From contig JAFSCH010000054.1 in the NCBI GenBank assembly GCA_017436865.1, forward strand, positions 62,001 through 126,000: a DNA stretch of 64,000 nt. Direction: 5' to 3'. Under the pieces are notes generated by a model. It saw only the letters and a program-made list of their open reading frames with translations. It was not told the origin of the DNA and made no database searches. Shown here piece after piece: positions 45,642 through 55,120 of this stretch. Position numbers and translations under genes: made by a program. This DNA comes from Lachnospiraceae bacterium (GTDB lineage Bacteria > Bacillota > Clostridia > Lachnospirales > Lachnospiraceae). How positions within the stretch are numbered: the stretch's first letter is position 1; every line of letters begins with the position of its first letter.

Positions 45642-48600
45642 TCATGAATCTATCTTGACTCTATACTCATATTCACCTGCCTGCAACTCCAGGTTCTGAT
45701 ACTCTACACTCGGCAAGGATACGGTTGCTGAAGTATTCGTTGGAATCAAAAAGCGAAATACTAACTCATTTCCTTCTACACTCCATTCGCTAACAATGGT
45801 ACCATATACACTTTCATAACTTCCTTTGGCATATGATAGTCCTCCTCCTACAATAGGTTCTAAATAAAAATGTTTAAATCCCGGATTATTTTCATCCTGT
45901 TTAATTCCTAATACATCTTCATAAAGCCAAGCTCCAACTGCTCCTAGTCCATAATGATTCAATGATCCATTAATACCATAAGTTCCATCTCCATTATCAT
46001 AGTAGGTATTCCATGCTTCTGTCATTGTTGTAGCACCATGTGAAAGCATGTAATTCCATGATGGATATGTCGTTTGCATTAAAACCTTATACGCAGTATC
46101 TGCATAACCATAATCACATAAGGTCTGTAATAAATACGGTGTTGCCACAAAACCAGTATTCATATGATTGTCATTAAACTCTACCGCCGACTTCAAACAT
46201 GCGGCTCCTGCTGTTTCTAACCCTTCCGGATATAAATCGAAGGCAATTCCTAATGTATATGCTGACTGTAACCAACAATCTATAGAACCATCTTCATTTA
46301 TATAGTTCTCTTGCCACGCTTTTTTATATTGTTCTGCAACCAATTGATATTTTTTAGCAAGTTCCTCTTCTCCCACAATTTCACACATCTTAGTCAAAAG
46401 ATTTGCAACATATGCACACTGCGCTGTATTACACATCGTATCATCCAACGTCGATACCGCATTATGGTCATTATAGCCAGAACGTACTCTCAAAAAATTG
46501 TCACTCGTTTCCACCAAGTATTCCATATATCTACACATAGCATCGAAGTTCTCTTCTACAATGGTAATATCTCCGTATTGCTGGTATAATTCCCATACTA
46601 AAATAATACCTGCATCACTCCAGCCATTGCTTCCACCATCGGTACTAATACTTGGTGCAAGCTCAGGGTATGAACCATCCGCATTCTGCCCTAAACGTAG
46701 TGCAGTCACATACTGTCTCATAAATTGATAGATATCCGCATTATATGCAGCTGTTGGTGCAAACACCTGCGCATCACCAGCCCAGCCAAAACGCTCATCT
46801 CTTTGCGGACAATCCACTGGAATATCTACAAAATTATCAAGCTGTGTCCAATAAATACTTTGATATAAGCGATTCACATTCGCATCTGAGCACTCAAAGT
46901 AACCATTTCTCTGCAAGTCCGAAGATAACACCACTCCTGTTACCTGTTCTATCGGAAGTGCCTCTTCTATCCCTGTAATCTGAACATATCGAAAACCTCG
47001 GCATACAAAAGCAGGCTCATATACCTCTTCTTCTGTACCACGTAGTACATAATAGTCCGTGTTATCTGCTGTATATAGATTCTGAGTCCAAATAGTTCCT
47101 ACTAGATCATCCTTACATGACATGTTTTCCTCATTTAGTGCCTCTGCAAAACGCAGTGTAATAACCTGTCCCTGCTTTCCTTTCACCTTAATGCGACACA
47201 TTCCATTCATATTCTGACCGAAATCATATACAAATACATCATCCACTGGCTCTGTAACAGTCACCGGAGAAAGTTCCTGTATGCATCTCACAGGCTCACT
47301 GTCCGATGCAACTAATTTGACCTTAGAACCTTCATAAATAGATACATTTCTCCAATTCTCTTCGCTAAACTCCGCATCTGTCCAACCATCTACCTCAAAG
47401 CCTGCATCATAATATTCTCCCAAAAACATATCATCATTTCGTATTGGACCATCTGCATATCCCATCCATGAAGAATCTGATACAATCACCTGTTTCTTTC
47501 CATCCTCATAGTTCAATACCAGCTTTCCGCAAAAAGCCAACGTATCTCCCCATGTAGCCTTTGCTCTATCATAACGTCCATGCCCTAACATGACACCAAT
47601 TGCATTGTCCCCCTCCTTCACATAATCGGTAACATCATAGGCACGATAATACACCTCTTTTGAATACACCGACTGTCCTGGTGAAAAATATTCATCTCCT
47701 ACCTTTTCCCCATTCATATAAATGTTATATATTCCTAGTGCAGACGCATAAAGTCTTGCCGAAACAATCTGCGAACTAACTTCAAATTCCTTGCGCAACA
47801 TCGGAGCGGGTTCTTCCCCACCAAGTGTTAGCAAGTATCCCGAAGAAGACTCTACCCAGCCCTCTACAAGCTTACTATAATATGGGCTGAAGATATTCTG
47901 ATTCGTTTGCTCAAAAGTCTCTTCATATATCCGCTCACCTGTATTATTACTTACAATTACATTATCGTAATAAGCATAAAATGCACCTCTTGTAGTCCAA
48001 AAGCCAACTTGCCCAATTGTGGTTTGTTTACCCAACGTATCTTGCGCAACCAATATTTCGTCTAATAACACCGATATTTCTGTACCATCAACATCTATCT
48101 GCACATGGTGACTTACTCCCCAAAAGGAATCCTTCTCAAAACCGTAATCCACCAATGCAAAACGACTGGCTTTTATAATCTTTTCACCATGCATCTCAGA
48201 AATAACAAGGTCAAATTCTTCACCTGTCGTATCTATACTACATATCATATGATTTCCATATGCTCTCTCCGTTGCTCCCCATACAAAACCTGAATTGGAG
48301 GCACTATCCATTCGTACATCATATTCCATTGTATAACGTTCTTCATATTCAGAACTTTCCTCTGTTTTCTGAAGACATATCCACTCAGCACCATCCCAGT
48401 CCTCATCTGTAATAGCCGTCTCAAAATATGCCTCCTGCTGGGCCTCGATTTTCTTATTATCCTTATCCCATACGTTTACCTGCCAGTAGTAACGAGTCTC
48501 TGCTGCAAGCACATCACCAGCATAAGGGATCGCAACTGATATTCCCGACTCTACTTTTCCAGAGTCCCACAAATATTCTTCCTTATCAAGTTTCTCCTGT

Positions 48601-48824
48601 GAACCAGCAACCACAATTTGATATGCTGTCTGTTTCTGTCCTTGTGTCGTATCCTTAAGTTTCCAGCTAAACACCGGATTTTCATCAATACCAATGGGAT
48701 TTTCTCTATAATTTACTGTTAAATCCTCTACAACACAGGAAGAGGCTGTATTACTACAGCCCCCAAGAAATATGATACTTATACCTAAAAGAATACAACT
48801 CCACAAATATTTCATCTGATTCAT
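45642..48824 (-). CDS. Alpha-L-rhamnosidase (GH78) lipoprotein
   Basis: It has a lipoprotein signal (IIFLGGC lipobox, Cys about residue 23). Multi-domain chain of 1060 residues: N-terminal Ig-like domain, inserted LamG-like beta domain (about 160-305), GH78 N-domain, catalytic (alpha/alpha)6 barrel (about 680-970), C-terminal beta domain. Catalytic landmarks: DIPVDCPQRDERFGWAGDAQ (Asp and Glu acids) and WNTYYDNGDG. Releases terminal rhamnose from glycans or plant glycosides outside the cell. GAGG precedes ATG 48824. Its place by the rhamnose-polymer locus suggests self-wall remodelling or nutrition; neither is proven. Confidence 0.93.
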   Translation of the reverse strand: MNQMKYLWSCILLGISIIFLGGCSNTASSCVVEDLTVNYRENPIGIDENPVFSWKLKDTTQGQKQTAYQIVVAGSQEKLDKEEYLWDSGKVESGISVAIPYAGDVLAAETRYYWQVNVWDKDNKKIEAQQEAYFETAITDEDWDGAEWICLQKTEESSEYEERYTMEYDVRMDSASNSGFVWGATERAYGNHMICSIDTTGEEFDLVISEMHGEKIIKASRFALVDYGFEKDSFWGVSHHVQIDVDGTEISVLLDEILVAQDTLGKQTTIGQVGFWTTRGAFYAYYDNVIVSNNTGERIYEETFEQTNQNIFSPYYSKLVEGWVESSSGYLLTLGGEEPAPMLRKEFEVSSQIVSARLYASALGIYNIYMNGEKVGDEYFSPGQSVYSKEVYYRAYDVTDYVKEGDNAIGVMLGHGRYDRAKATWGDTLAFCGKLVLNYEDGKKQVIVSDSSWMGYADGPIRNDDMFLGEYYDAGFEVDGWTDAEFSEENWRNVSIYEGSKVKLVASDSEPVRCIQELSPVTVTEPVDDVFVYDFGQNMNGMCRIKVKGKQGQVITLRFAEALNEENMSCKDDLVGTIWTQNLYTADNTDYYVLRGTEEEVYEPAFVCRGFRYVQITGIEEALPIEQVTGVVLSSDLQRNGYFECSDANVNRLYQSIYWTQLDNFVDIPVDCPQRDERFGWAGDAQVFAPTAAYNADIYQFMRQYVTALRLGQNADGSYPELAPSISTDGGSNGWSDAGIILVWELYQQYGDITIVEENFDAMCRYMEYLVETSDNFLRVRSGYNDHNAVSTLDDTMCNTAQCAYVANLLTKMCEIVGEEELAKKYQLVAEQYKKAWQENYINEDGSIDCWLQSAYTLGIAFDLYPEGLETAGAACLKSAVEFNDNHMNTGFVATPYLLQTLCDYGYADTAYKVLMQTTYPSWNYMLSHGATTMTEAWNTYYDNGDGTYGINGSLNHYGLGAVGAWLYEDVLGIKQDENNPGFKHFYLEPIVGGGLSYAKGSYESVYGTIVSEWSVEGNELVFRFLIPTNTSATVSLPSVEYQNLELQAGEYEYRVKIDS

Positions 48825-48843
48825 TACTAACCTCTTTTTTATA

Positions 48844-50679
48844 CTAATTCTTTCTTCCCTGATACCACATTACTGCCCAAATAATCGGAACCATACACAT
48901 GGTCGGCATAGCATAACGAATACATGTATTTACCGGAGAAATCATACATACAAGTATATTAACCACAGCCGGAATCGCAACGATTAATGCTTTGTATTTC
49001 TTCTGTACCACAAAATATACAACTACAAAGATTACACACCATGCATAAAAACCTGCACGATATAGCATCCCTATACCCGGTACATACTCTAACTTACTCA
49101 ATTGTTCTAAAAGAAACCTTGCCGGTGCAAGCTGTTCTATCTGCTTCGCATCCGACATACTCGCCGTAAACATATATCGCTCTTCTTCATAGAACCCAAG
49201 ACCTTCCTTATAGGTTCCCACCTCCGGATAATAATATCCATAGGAGCATTCAAAAAATGCATCGACATATGTAAGTGGATGTCTTAAAAACTGTGCAAAC
49301 CAAACCTTAAGATAATCCTTTTTCAACTCTGCGAAATGACTTCCCGTTGGATTCGTTGCACTTCCCTCCTGCTCTCTTAAGCAATTCTTTACCCAATCTG
49401 CAAGATGAGGTTCATATACATTCGGAAGCTCATCATAGTCAAACACCATATCCAAAACCGCTCGTTCCTCATCCGTCACATCATCCGGATGCTCTATCGC
49501 ATACTTAGCTGTCTGCTGAAAAAGAATACAATAAGTATCTACCTTTGACTCAAGACTGATGACTCCTAATGCCGGATATACCACACTATTCAGTAACGTA
49601 GTAATGCCTAATATCGCAACCATGACGCCACCAATGAATATCTTTTTCTTGTTTGGCATTGCAATCATCACAAATGGAAGCGTAAATAGTACTACAAAGA
49701 TTCCATTATTACGAATCTGAGTCATGAATACCGCATACAGTACTAACAAAATCATATTCCACTTTTTCCCGAAAAATTCTTCTTGGAAAAACAAGCAGTA
49801 TATAACCTGTACAACGAACAGCATCGTAAACGGATAATAAAGAGAATCCTTGATTACCGTCACATCAAAAATACTCCATACTGTAAACAACGAAAAATAT
49901 GCTAATACACTCCAACGCATCCAATAAGGACTCTTCATCTTTTTCAGTACCACACACACCTGAGCCACCGCAAAGGAAGTCAACGCTGTCTGCATCAATG
50001 AAATCAAGAACATACCAAGATTCGCAATTCCCCACTTCTGCGAGTACCATGCAATCGCACCATAGAAAAAGCTTACGAATGGAGGATGATGATTCGTAAA
50101 AATCTCTAATCCATAAAAATTGCTAATCTGTGCTCCTCCATCCCAAGACATACTACACGGGAAAAAGGCAAGCAAATACGGAAGTCTACATACAAATATG
50201 ACCACCATCACCCCAAGCACAACATGCTTCTCAAACAACCATTCTGTCAAACCGTTCGGTTCACGCAGAGTACTCTGCTCTGCCCGTTTTCCAAACCAAT
50301 CTCCACAAAAAGAAACCAATAAGTAAAATGCCGGAACATATCCTAAAAACATCACAATTGCAAATATTGCAAACTTCAAATCTTCATGTGCAGTCTGTTC
50401 CTTACCGATTATCATGCATATTGCAAAAATCACTGCAACCATTGCATATCCTATCTTTTCTCTTGTGCTTTGACGATTCCATATACTGTTACTATTCTTT
50501 AACTGCTGAAAATACAAATATGCCAAAGCAACGCATACTATAAGCTGCGTTACTCCTGCACCATTCAACGCCATAGAAAGATTACCCGTAGACTCTACAT
50601 CTGCAAATACAGCCACCGTTGAACAAATTGCCAGTATAATAATGCTTACTATGTTTGCCATATATATTCGTTTATTCAT
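48844..50679 (-). CDS. DUF6020 membrane protein (GT-C-like)
   Basis: This 611-residue protein has about 12-14 membrane helices and the DUF6020 blocks: SMSWDGGAQISNFYG (about 185), FTNHHPPFVSFFYG and DVTVIKDSLYYPF. The Asp and His in these first loops resemble GT-C glycosyltransferases that use lipid-linked sugars. I chose ATG 50679, ten bases after GAGG; it overlaps the GT2 stop by eight bases. The GT2 gene upstream would make its donor, a common GtrB-GT-C pair. Function is inferred. Confidence 0.88.
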   Translation of the reverse strand: MNKRIYMANIVSIIILAICSTVAVFADVESTGNLSMALNGAGVTQLIVCVALAYLYFQQLKNSNSIWNRQSTREKIGYAMVAVIFAICMIIGKEQTAHEDLKFAIFAIVMFLGYVPAFYLLVSFCGDWFGKRAEQSTLREPNGLTEWLFEKHVVLGVMVVIFVCRLPYLLAFFPCSMSWDGGAQISNFYGLEIFTNHHPPFVSFFYGAIAWYSQKWGIANLGMFLISLMQTALTSFAVAQVCVVLKKMKSPYWMRWSVLAYFSLFTVWSIFDVTVIKDSLYYPFTMLFVVQVIYCLFFQEEFFGKKWNMILLVLYAVFMTQIRNNGIFVVLFTLPFVMIAMPNKKKIFIGGVMVAILGITTLLNSVVYPALGVISLESKVDTYCILFQQTAKYAIEHPDDVTDEERAVLDMVFDYDELPNVYEPHLADWVKNCLREQEGSATNPTGSHFAELKKDYLKVWFAQFLRHPLTYVDAFFECSYGYYYPEVGTYKEGLGFYEEERYMFTASMSDAKQIEQLAPARFLLEQLSKLEYVPGIGMLYRAGFYAWCVIFVVVYFVVQKKYKALIVAIPAVVNILVCMISPVNTCIRYAMPTMCMVPIIWAVMWYQGRKN

Positions 50680-51652
50680 TCTCTTCTTCCCTCGATAATA
50701 CATCCCAGAAATAATATCTTGGTCTCTTCTTGGTCTCCATATAATTACGTCCTACATACTCACCAATAATTCCAAGCGACAAGAGAACTGCTCCTCCCAA
50801 TAGCCAAATGGATACTAATATGGAAGACCATCCGCTCACAGTTGTTCCAAAATAGTGCTCATAGAATACATGAATAATCATAATAAATCCAACAAGTAAC
50901 GCCAAAATCCCCATTGCAAATACCATTCGAATCGGCTTAATACTAAAGGAAGTAATACCATCTGCTGCCAAGGTCACCATCTTAGTCAGAGAATACTTCG
51001 ATTCTCCCTGCATACGCGGAAACACCTCAAAATGTACCACTGACGTCTTCAACCCTATGTCTGGAATAATTCCTCTCAAAAACAGATTGACCTCACCATA
51101 TTCTGATAACGCCTCCAAAGCCTTCGCACTCATCAAACGATAATCTGCAGAATTACCATAAATATTACAACCAAGGAAATGCATTGTCTTATAAAATACC
51201 GTAGCTGTAAACTTCTTAAAAAAGGAATCGGTATCTCTAGAGTTGCGTACACCATACACAATCTCATTTCCAGCATAATATTCCTCAATAAACAACTCCA
51301 TCGCATTGATATCCTGCTGTAAATCTGCATCAATTGTTATGCAAAAATCACAAAAATCCTTCGCATACATCATACCTGCCAAAATCGCATTCTGATGTCC
51401 TCTGTTATGCGCAAACCGTAAGCCGATGATGCTTTCATGCCTCTGATAAAGGTTCTCTATCAAGCTCCATGTCTGATCTTTCGATCCATCATCCACAAAT
51501 ACAATACGACTCTTCTCAGAAACCAAGCTCTTTTCTTTTAATTCTTCTAACTTTTTCATCAAAGACTTTGCTGATTCCTCCAAAGCCTCTTCTTCATTGT
51601 AGCAAGGAACTACGATATATAATGTTCCCATTTTTTTTCTTCTTTCTGTCAC
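50672..51652 (-). CDS. GtrB-like GT2 polyprenyl-phosphate glycosyltransferase
   Basis: It has a GT-A domain (TLYIVVPCYNEEEAL; IVFVDDGSKDQTW; FCITIDADLQQD with DxD; RLMSAKALEAL) followed by two C-terminal helices (about 235-260 and 270-297), the GtrB/CsbB layout. It makes polyprenyl-phosphate-linked sugar (often glucose or GlcNAc). GTG 51652 has GAGG eight bases upstream; ATG 51631 is the alternative with a weaker site. It is coupled to the DUF6020 gene, which likely uses its product. Confidence 0.92.
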   Translation of the reverse strand: MTERRKKMGTLYIVVPCYNEEEALEESAKSLMKKLEELKEKSLVSEKSRIVFVDDGSKDQTWSLIENLYQRHESIIGLRFAHNRGHQNAILAGMMYAKDFCDFCITIDADLQQDINAMELFIEEYYAGNEIVYGVRNSRDTDSFFKKFTATVFYKTMHFLGCNIYGNSADYRLMSAKALEALSEYGEVNLFLRGIIPDIGLKTSVVHFEVFPRMQGESKYSLTKMVTLAADGITSFSIKPIRMVFAMGILALLVGFIMIIHVFYEHYFGTTVSGWSSILVSIWLLGGAVLLSLGIIGEYVGRNYMETKKRPRYYFWDVLSREEENE

Positions 51653-51685
51653 TTTTATTTCCTCTGTCCTTCCAATCAAATTTTC

Positions 51686-53350
51686 TTATCCTATAAGCAC
51701 ATTTTTCCCCTCAAAAGCAAAACCATACTTTTTAATACACTGTAGTTCAAATCCATGGCTTAATAATATCTGCGCATAATTCTTTTCTTCTATCTGTGAA
51801 AGTGCTGCCTTAAGTGTATCCTCCAAAGTCTTTTCTCTTCTTTGATTAAACACCTTAAACTCAATGATAATAGCATTTCCTTCTTTCAATGGCTCTAGCA
51901 TAATATCATACCTTCCAAAACCACTTTCTCTATTCGATGTAACAATATACTTATCTCGCAAATCCACGATTAACCCTAACACAAATCCGTGATAAAAACG
52001 TTCTGGTTCCATACCTGATGGGCGCTTCCCTGTATCAAAGCTACTAAAGATATTTAGTGCAACTCTGTTCATATACTCATTCATAGCATCGATATCGTCA
52101 AGAAGTAATGCTTTGACAAAATCATTATAATTTCCATCCTTCTCACCAAACCATCCCGATACCATATTCTGAAACATTCTTACAACTTCGTAATTGGTAA
52201 GTTTTAACTTATATACTTCTTCTGCTATTTCGACCTCTATTACCTTTAAGTAACCACTGGCAATCAAAAGACTCCAAATTGTACTTTCACTTTGCTCCAG
52301 CTGATTATATACTATCTGTTCATCCAGCTTTGCCTCAATTACATTTCCCTGCAATAAGGTTTCAAACTGTTCCTTAATCCCACGGCTTCCTTCACGAATA
52401 AGCTTACTTACTAAACTATTTCCACTTGTATTAGCCCAATAAGTGGTAATCTTCCCTGTATCAAGGAAATTAATAATAGACCACGGATTATAAATATCGC
52501 TGACTGAGCCAAACACAAATCCATCATACCACTTTTTTACTTCTTCCTTTTGTGACATACCTATTTCGTCCATGGCTTTAAAAACCTCATCCTGCGTAAA
52601 ACCAAACGCAGTAGCATATTCATTCGAGGTGGTAGTCACAACTTTTAAATTATTCAAATCAGAAAAAACAGATTCCTTGCTAACTCTCGTGATTCCTGTC
52701 ATAACTGCTCTTTCCAAATAAGGATTCGTTTTAAAAGTAGAATTAAACATACTCCTAGTAAACGCTACTAACTCATCCCAATATCCATGCACATAAGCTT
52801 CCTGCATGGGAGTATCATATTCATCCAAAAGAATAATCACCTTTTTACGAAAATAACGACACAAAAAATCTGTCATCCTATGCAATGCCATCGTTGCAGT
52901 TGTCTCTGGCATATTTTCCCTAATACTACGATAATATCCTTGCTCCTGTTCTGTTAGCAAGCCGCTATTCAACAAAAATGTATTCTTATTATACAGTTCT
53001 ATAATAATCTGATACATTCTCTCTTTTGTCTGCTGGTAAGTCTTTTCCTTAACATTCGCAAAAGACAAATTTATAACTGGATAAGTTCCCTGTAAATCAC
53101 GAAATCTTTCTTCCTCCCATATAGAAAGTCCCTCAAATATTTCTCCATGCCCTTCATATCTGTTTGAAAAGAAATATTCCAGCATACTCATATTAAGAGT
53201 CTTCCCAAAACGTCTTGGGCGAGTAATCAGAGTTACAGAATCGCCACTATCCCACCATTCCTTTATAAACTGTGTTTTATCTACGTAAAAGCAATTATTT
53301 CTTATTAAATCACCAAAGTCCTGTATACCTATAGCCACTTTTCGTGCCAT
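51686..53350 (-). CDS. AAA-ATPase / DUF1703 PD-(D/E)xK protein
   Basis: This 554-residue protein starts with the AAA-ATPase-like domain: YVDKTQFIKEW, the P-loop RPRRFGKTLNM, Walker B VIILLDEYDTPM. The C-terminal DUF1703 domain has a PD-(D/E)xK nuclease-like core (GRYDIMLEP then AIIIEFKV). These genes occur in many copies in Lachnospiraceae and anaerobes, with no firm function. ATG 53350 follows GGGAG by seven bases. A palindrome lies 53 bases upstream. It splits two pairs of membrane glycosyltransferase genes, suggesting insertion. Confidence 0.93.
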   Translation of the reverse strand: MARKVAIGIQDFGDLIRNNCFYVDKTQFIKEWWDSGDSVTLITRPRRFGKTLNMSMLEYFFSNRYEGHGEIFEGLSIWEEERFRDLQGTYPVINLSFANVKEKTYQQTKERMYQIIIELYNKNTFLLNSGLLTEQEQGYYRSIRENMPETTATMALHRMTDFLCRYFRKKVIILLDEYDTPMQEAYVHGYWDELVAFTRSMFNSTFKTNPYLERAVMTGITRVSKESVFSDLNNLKVVTTTSNEYATAFGFTQDEVFKAMDEIGMSQKEEVKKWYDGFVFGSVSDIYNPWSIINFLDTGKITTYWANTSGNSLVSKLIREGSRGIKEQFETLLQGNVIEAKLDEQIVYNQLEQSESTIWSLLIASGYLKVIEVEIAEEVYKLKLTNYEVVRMFQNMVSGWFGEKDGNYNDFVKALLLDDIDAMNEYMNRVALNIFSSFDTGKRPSGMEPERFYHGFVLGLIVDLRDKYIVTSNRESGFGRYDIMLEPLKEGNAIIIEFKVFNQRREKTLEDTLKAALSQIEEKNYAQILLSHGFELQCIKKYGFAFEGKNVLIG

Positions 53351-53402
53351 ATGTTCACTCCCTTATTCCTGCTTATCTATATTCATATCTCACTATATAA
53401 AT

Positions 53403-53423
53403 AAGTGGTATAGTATACCACTT
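53403..53423 (-). promoter_or_regulatory. 21-base palindrome overlapping a -10-like element
   Basis: Ten-base arms AAGTGGTATA (53403-53412) and TATACCACTT (53414-53423) flank one base. It contains TATACT on the minus strand, so it could be an operator over the AAA-ATPase promoter. The -35 match is weak. Confidence 0.5.
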
Positions 53424-53490
53424 AAAATATCTTAACAGAAAATAGTAAAATAATAAACACATTCCATATTTTTTCATTCCTTAATCGAAA

Positions 53491-53530
53491 AAATGTCCAT
53501 GCTGCTTCTTCGAATCAGTCATGGACATTT
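53491..53530 (-). terminator. Terminator after the GtrII-like gene
   Basis: AAATGTCCATG (53491-53501) pairs exactly with CATGGACATTT (53520-53530); on the minus strand six T residues follow the stem. Confidence 0.85.
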
Positions 53531-53533
53531 ATA

Positions 53534-55105
53534 TTATTTACACAATTTAACAACCCACATATCATCAATCTTTTTAATAGAACCTTCTGCCGGATAATCA
53601 GGCATTTGCTTAAATTCCTCTGTCATCGCAATCTGTTCCTTATCCCCTTCTGACAAATCAGCCATGTTAAAGCCTACATAATGTCTGATAAAATTATCTC
53701 TTGCACCAGAAGTCATTAATCCATTTTCAAGTGCAACGCCTGAAAGCTCACGCAGACTCTCAGAATCCATAAAGTCAAATTCCACTACACTTGGATTCTC
53801 TTTATAATAGAAATTACCTACAAACGTAACCTCATCGCCATTGACATATCCCTCCTGTGCTTCCACACTGGTAAGGATTCGATTGAAATAATTATTTACT
53901 CGCTGACATGCCAAATCCATTCGCATATATGCCTTATTGGTAATCAAATAGTCTGTATAGCAGCTTACAAATATGACACCAGCAGCAACTACTACTAAAC
54001 CAAATCTTGCATATTTCTGCCAAGGAACAAGCTTCTCTTCATAACTCCACTCCTGCATACAAACTTCTAACATTGCCAATACCAGTACATAAATCAATGT
54101 ATACGCATAGAGCATCAGCATAGAGTAGTCTACATCAGGCGCCATAAAATAAATGAATGCTACTGCCAAAGGCATAAAACCGCATAAAATGATACATAAT
54201 GCTACTTCGAACAACTTCTTATAAAGTTGCTTCTTCCAAACCAAATACGGAAAGATAACAATTGCAAGAGCACACACCAACTGATTCATTCTCTGAGAGG
54301 TTTTTGTTACAAACGCAAACGGTTTCCAAAGGAAGTATTCTAAAAATCTCTTATAACATCTTCCGATTAAGGTTGGCATCTCAGAAATTGCAATCTGCCC
54401 CATGTTCCCTACTCCACCATAGGTTTCATTATCAAGATTCGGATAAATAATATGTGACAACCCCATATACGCTACCACACTAACACCAAGAATAGCAACA
54501 CAGAGCAAACCATGCTTTACCGTATCCCATGCAGGCTTTCCCTTTAATAAATCTACAATCATACCTATCAACATCAACGCTATTGCTATGCTGACGTAAC
54601 TCTGATATATACCTAATACGCATACAAGCATAATAATACAAGGAATCCATCCATGTTTATATTTGCGTAGTAAATATATTGCAACACAAACCATTAAAAT
54701 ACCAATTCCCGATGTATGCGCCATAAACATGAAAGTCATTGTGCTAATCACGCTAGGAAATGTGACCATTACAATCGGAACCAAAATTGCACCTGTCATA
54801 CTTTTAATCTGTGCAATTTCTAATACAAAACAGGCAGCTATAGAAAGACACAAAATAAATAACACCCCATGTACAGCCGGAATACTATACTGCCCTCCAA
54901 GATTATGAATATATTTTAAAAACCATCTACCAAGATAATCTCCACTGCCATAAGCTCCAATATTATTCAAATCATCCCAGTTCGGAAGCTTATGTGTAAA
55001 CATATAAAAATGTGTAAGCCAGCCAGCTATCACACCTGATATGAGACACATTTTCGTGTGCTTTGGCATTTTAAGATTCAGCCACTTTATAATATCAAAA
55101 TCCAT
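53534..55105 (-). CDS. GtrII-type glucosyltransferase domain membrane protein
   Basis: This 523-residue protein has about 11 helices and fits the Glucos_trans_II family: HKLPNWDDLNNIGAYGSGDYLGRWFLKYIHN with acidic residues in the first outer loop (about 35-65). The C-terminal 110 residues are an outer domain. Such proteins move glucose from polyprenyl phosphate to surface polymers. GAGGAG lies four bases before ATG 55105. It follows the DUF6311 gene by 15 bases. Confidence 0.9.
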   Translation of the reverse strand: MDFDIIKWLNLKMPKHTKMCLISGVIAGWLTHFYMFTHKLPNWDDLNNIGAYGSGDYLGRWFLKYIHNLGGQYSIPAVHGVLFILCLSIAACFVLEIAQIKSMTGAILVPIVMVTFPSVISTMTFMFMAHTSGIGILMVCVAIYLLRKYKHGWIPCIIMLVCVLGIYQSYVSIAIALMLIGMIVDLLKGKPAWDTVKHGLLCVAILGVSVVAYMGLSHIIYPNLDNETYGGVGNMGQIAISEMPTLIGRCYKRFLEYFLWKPFAFVTKTSQRMNQLVCALAIVIFPYLVWKKQLYKKLFEVALCIILCGFMPLAVAFIYFMAPDVDYSMLMLYAYTLIYVLVLAMLEVCMQEWSYEEKLVPWQKYARFGLVVVAAGVIFVSCYTDYLITNKAYMRMDLACQRVNNYFNRILTSVEAQEGYVNGDEVTFVGNFYYKENPSVVEFDFMDSESLRELSGVALENGLMTSGARDNFIRHYVGFNMADLSEGDKEQIAMTEEFKQMPDYPAEGSIKKIDDMWVVKLCK

Positions 55106-55120
55106 TCTACTCCTCTTTTC

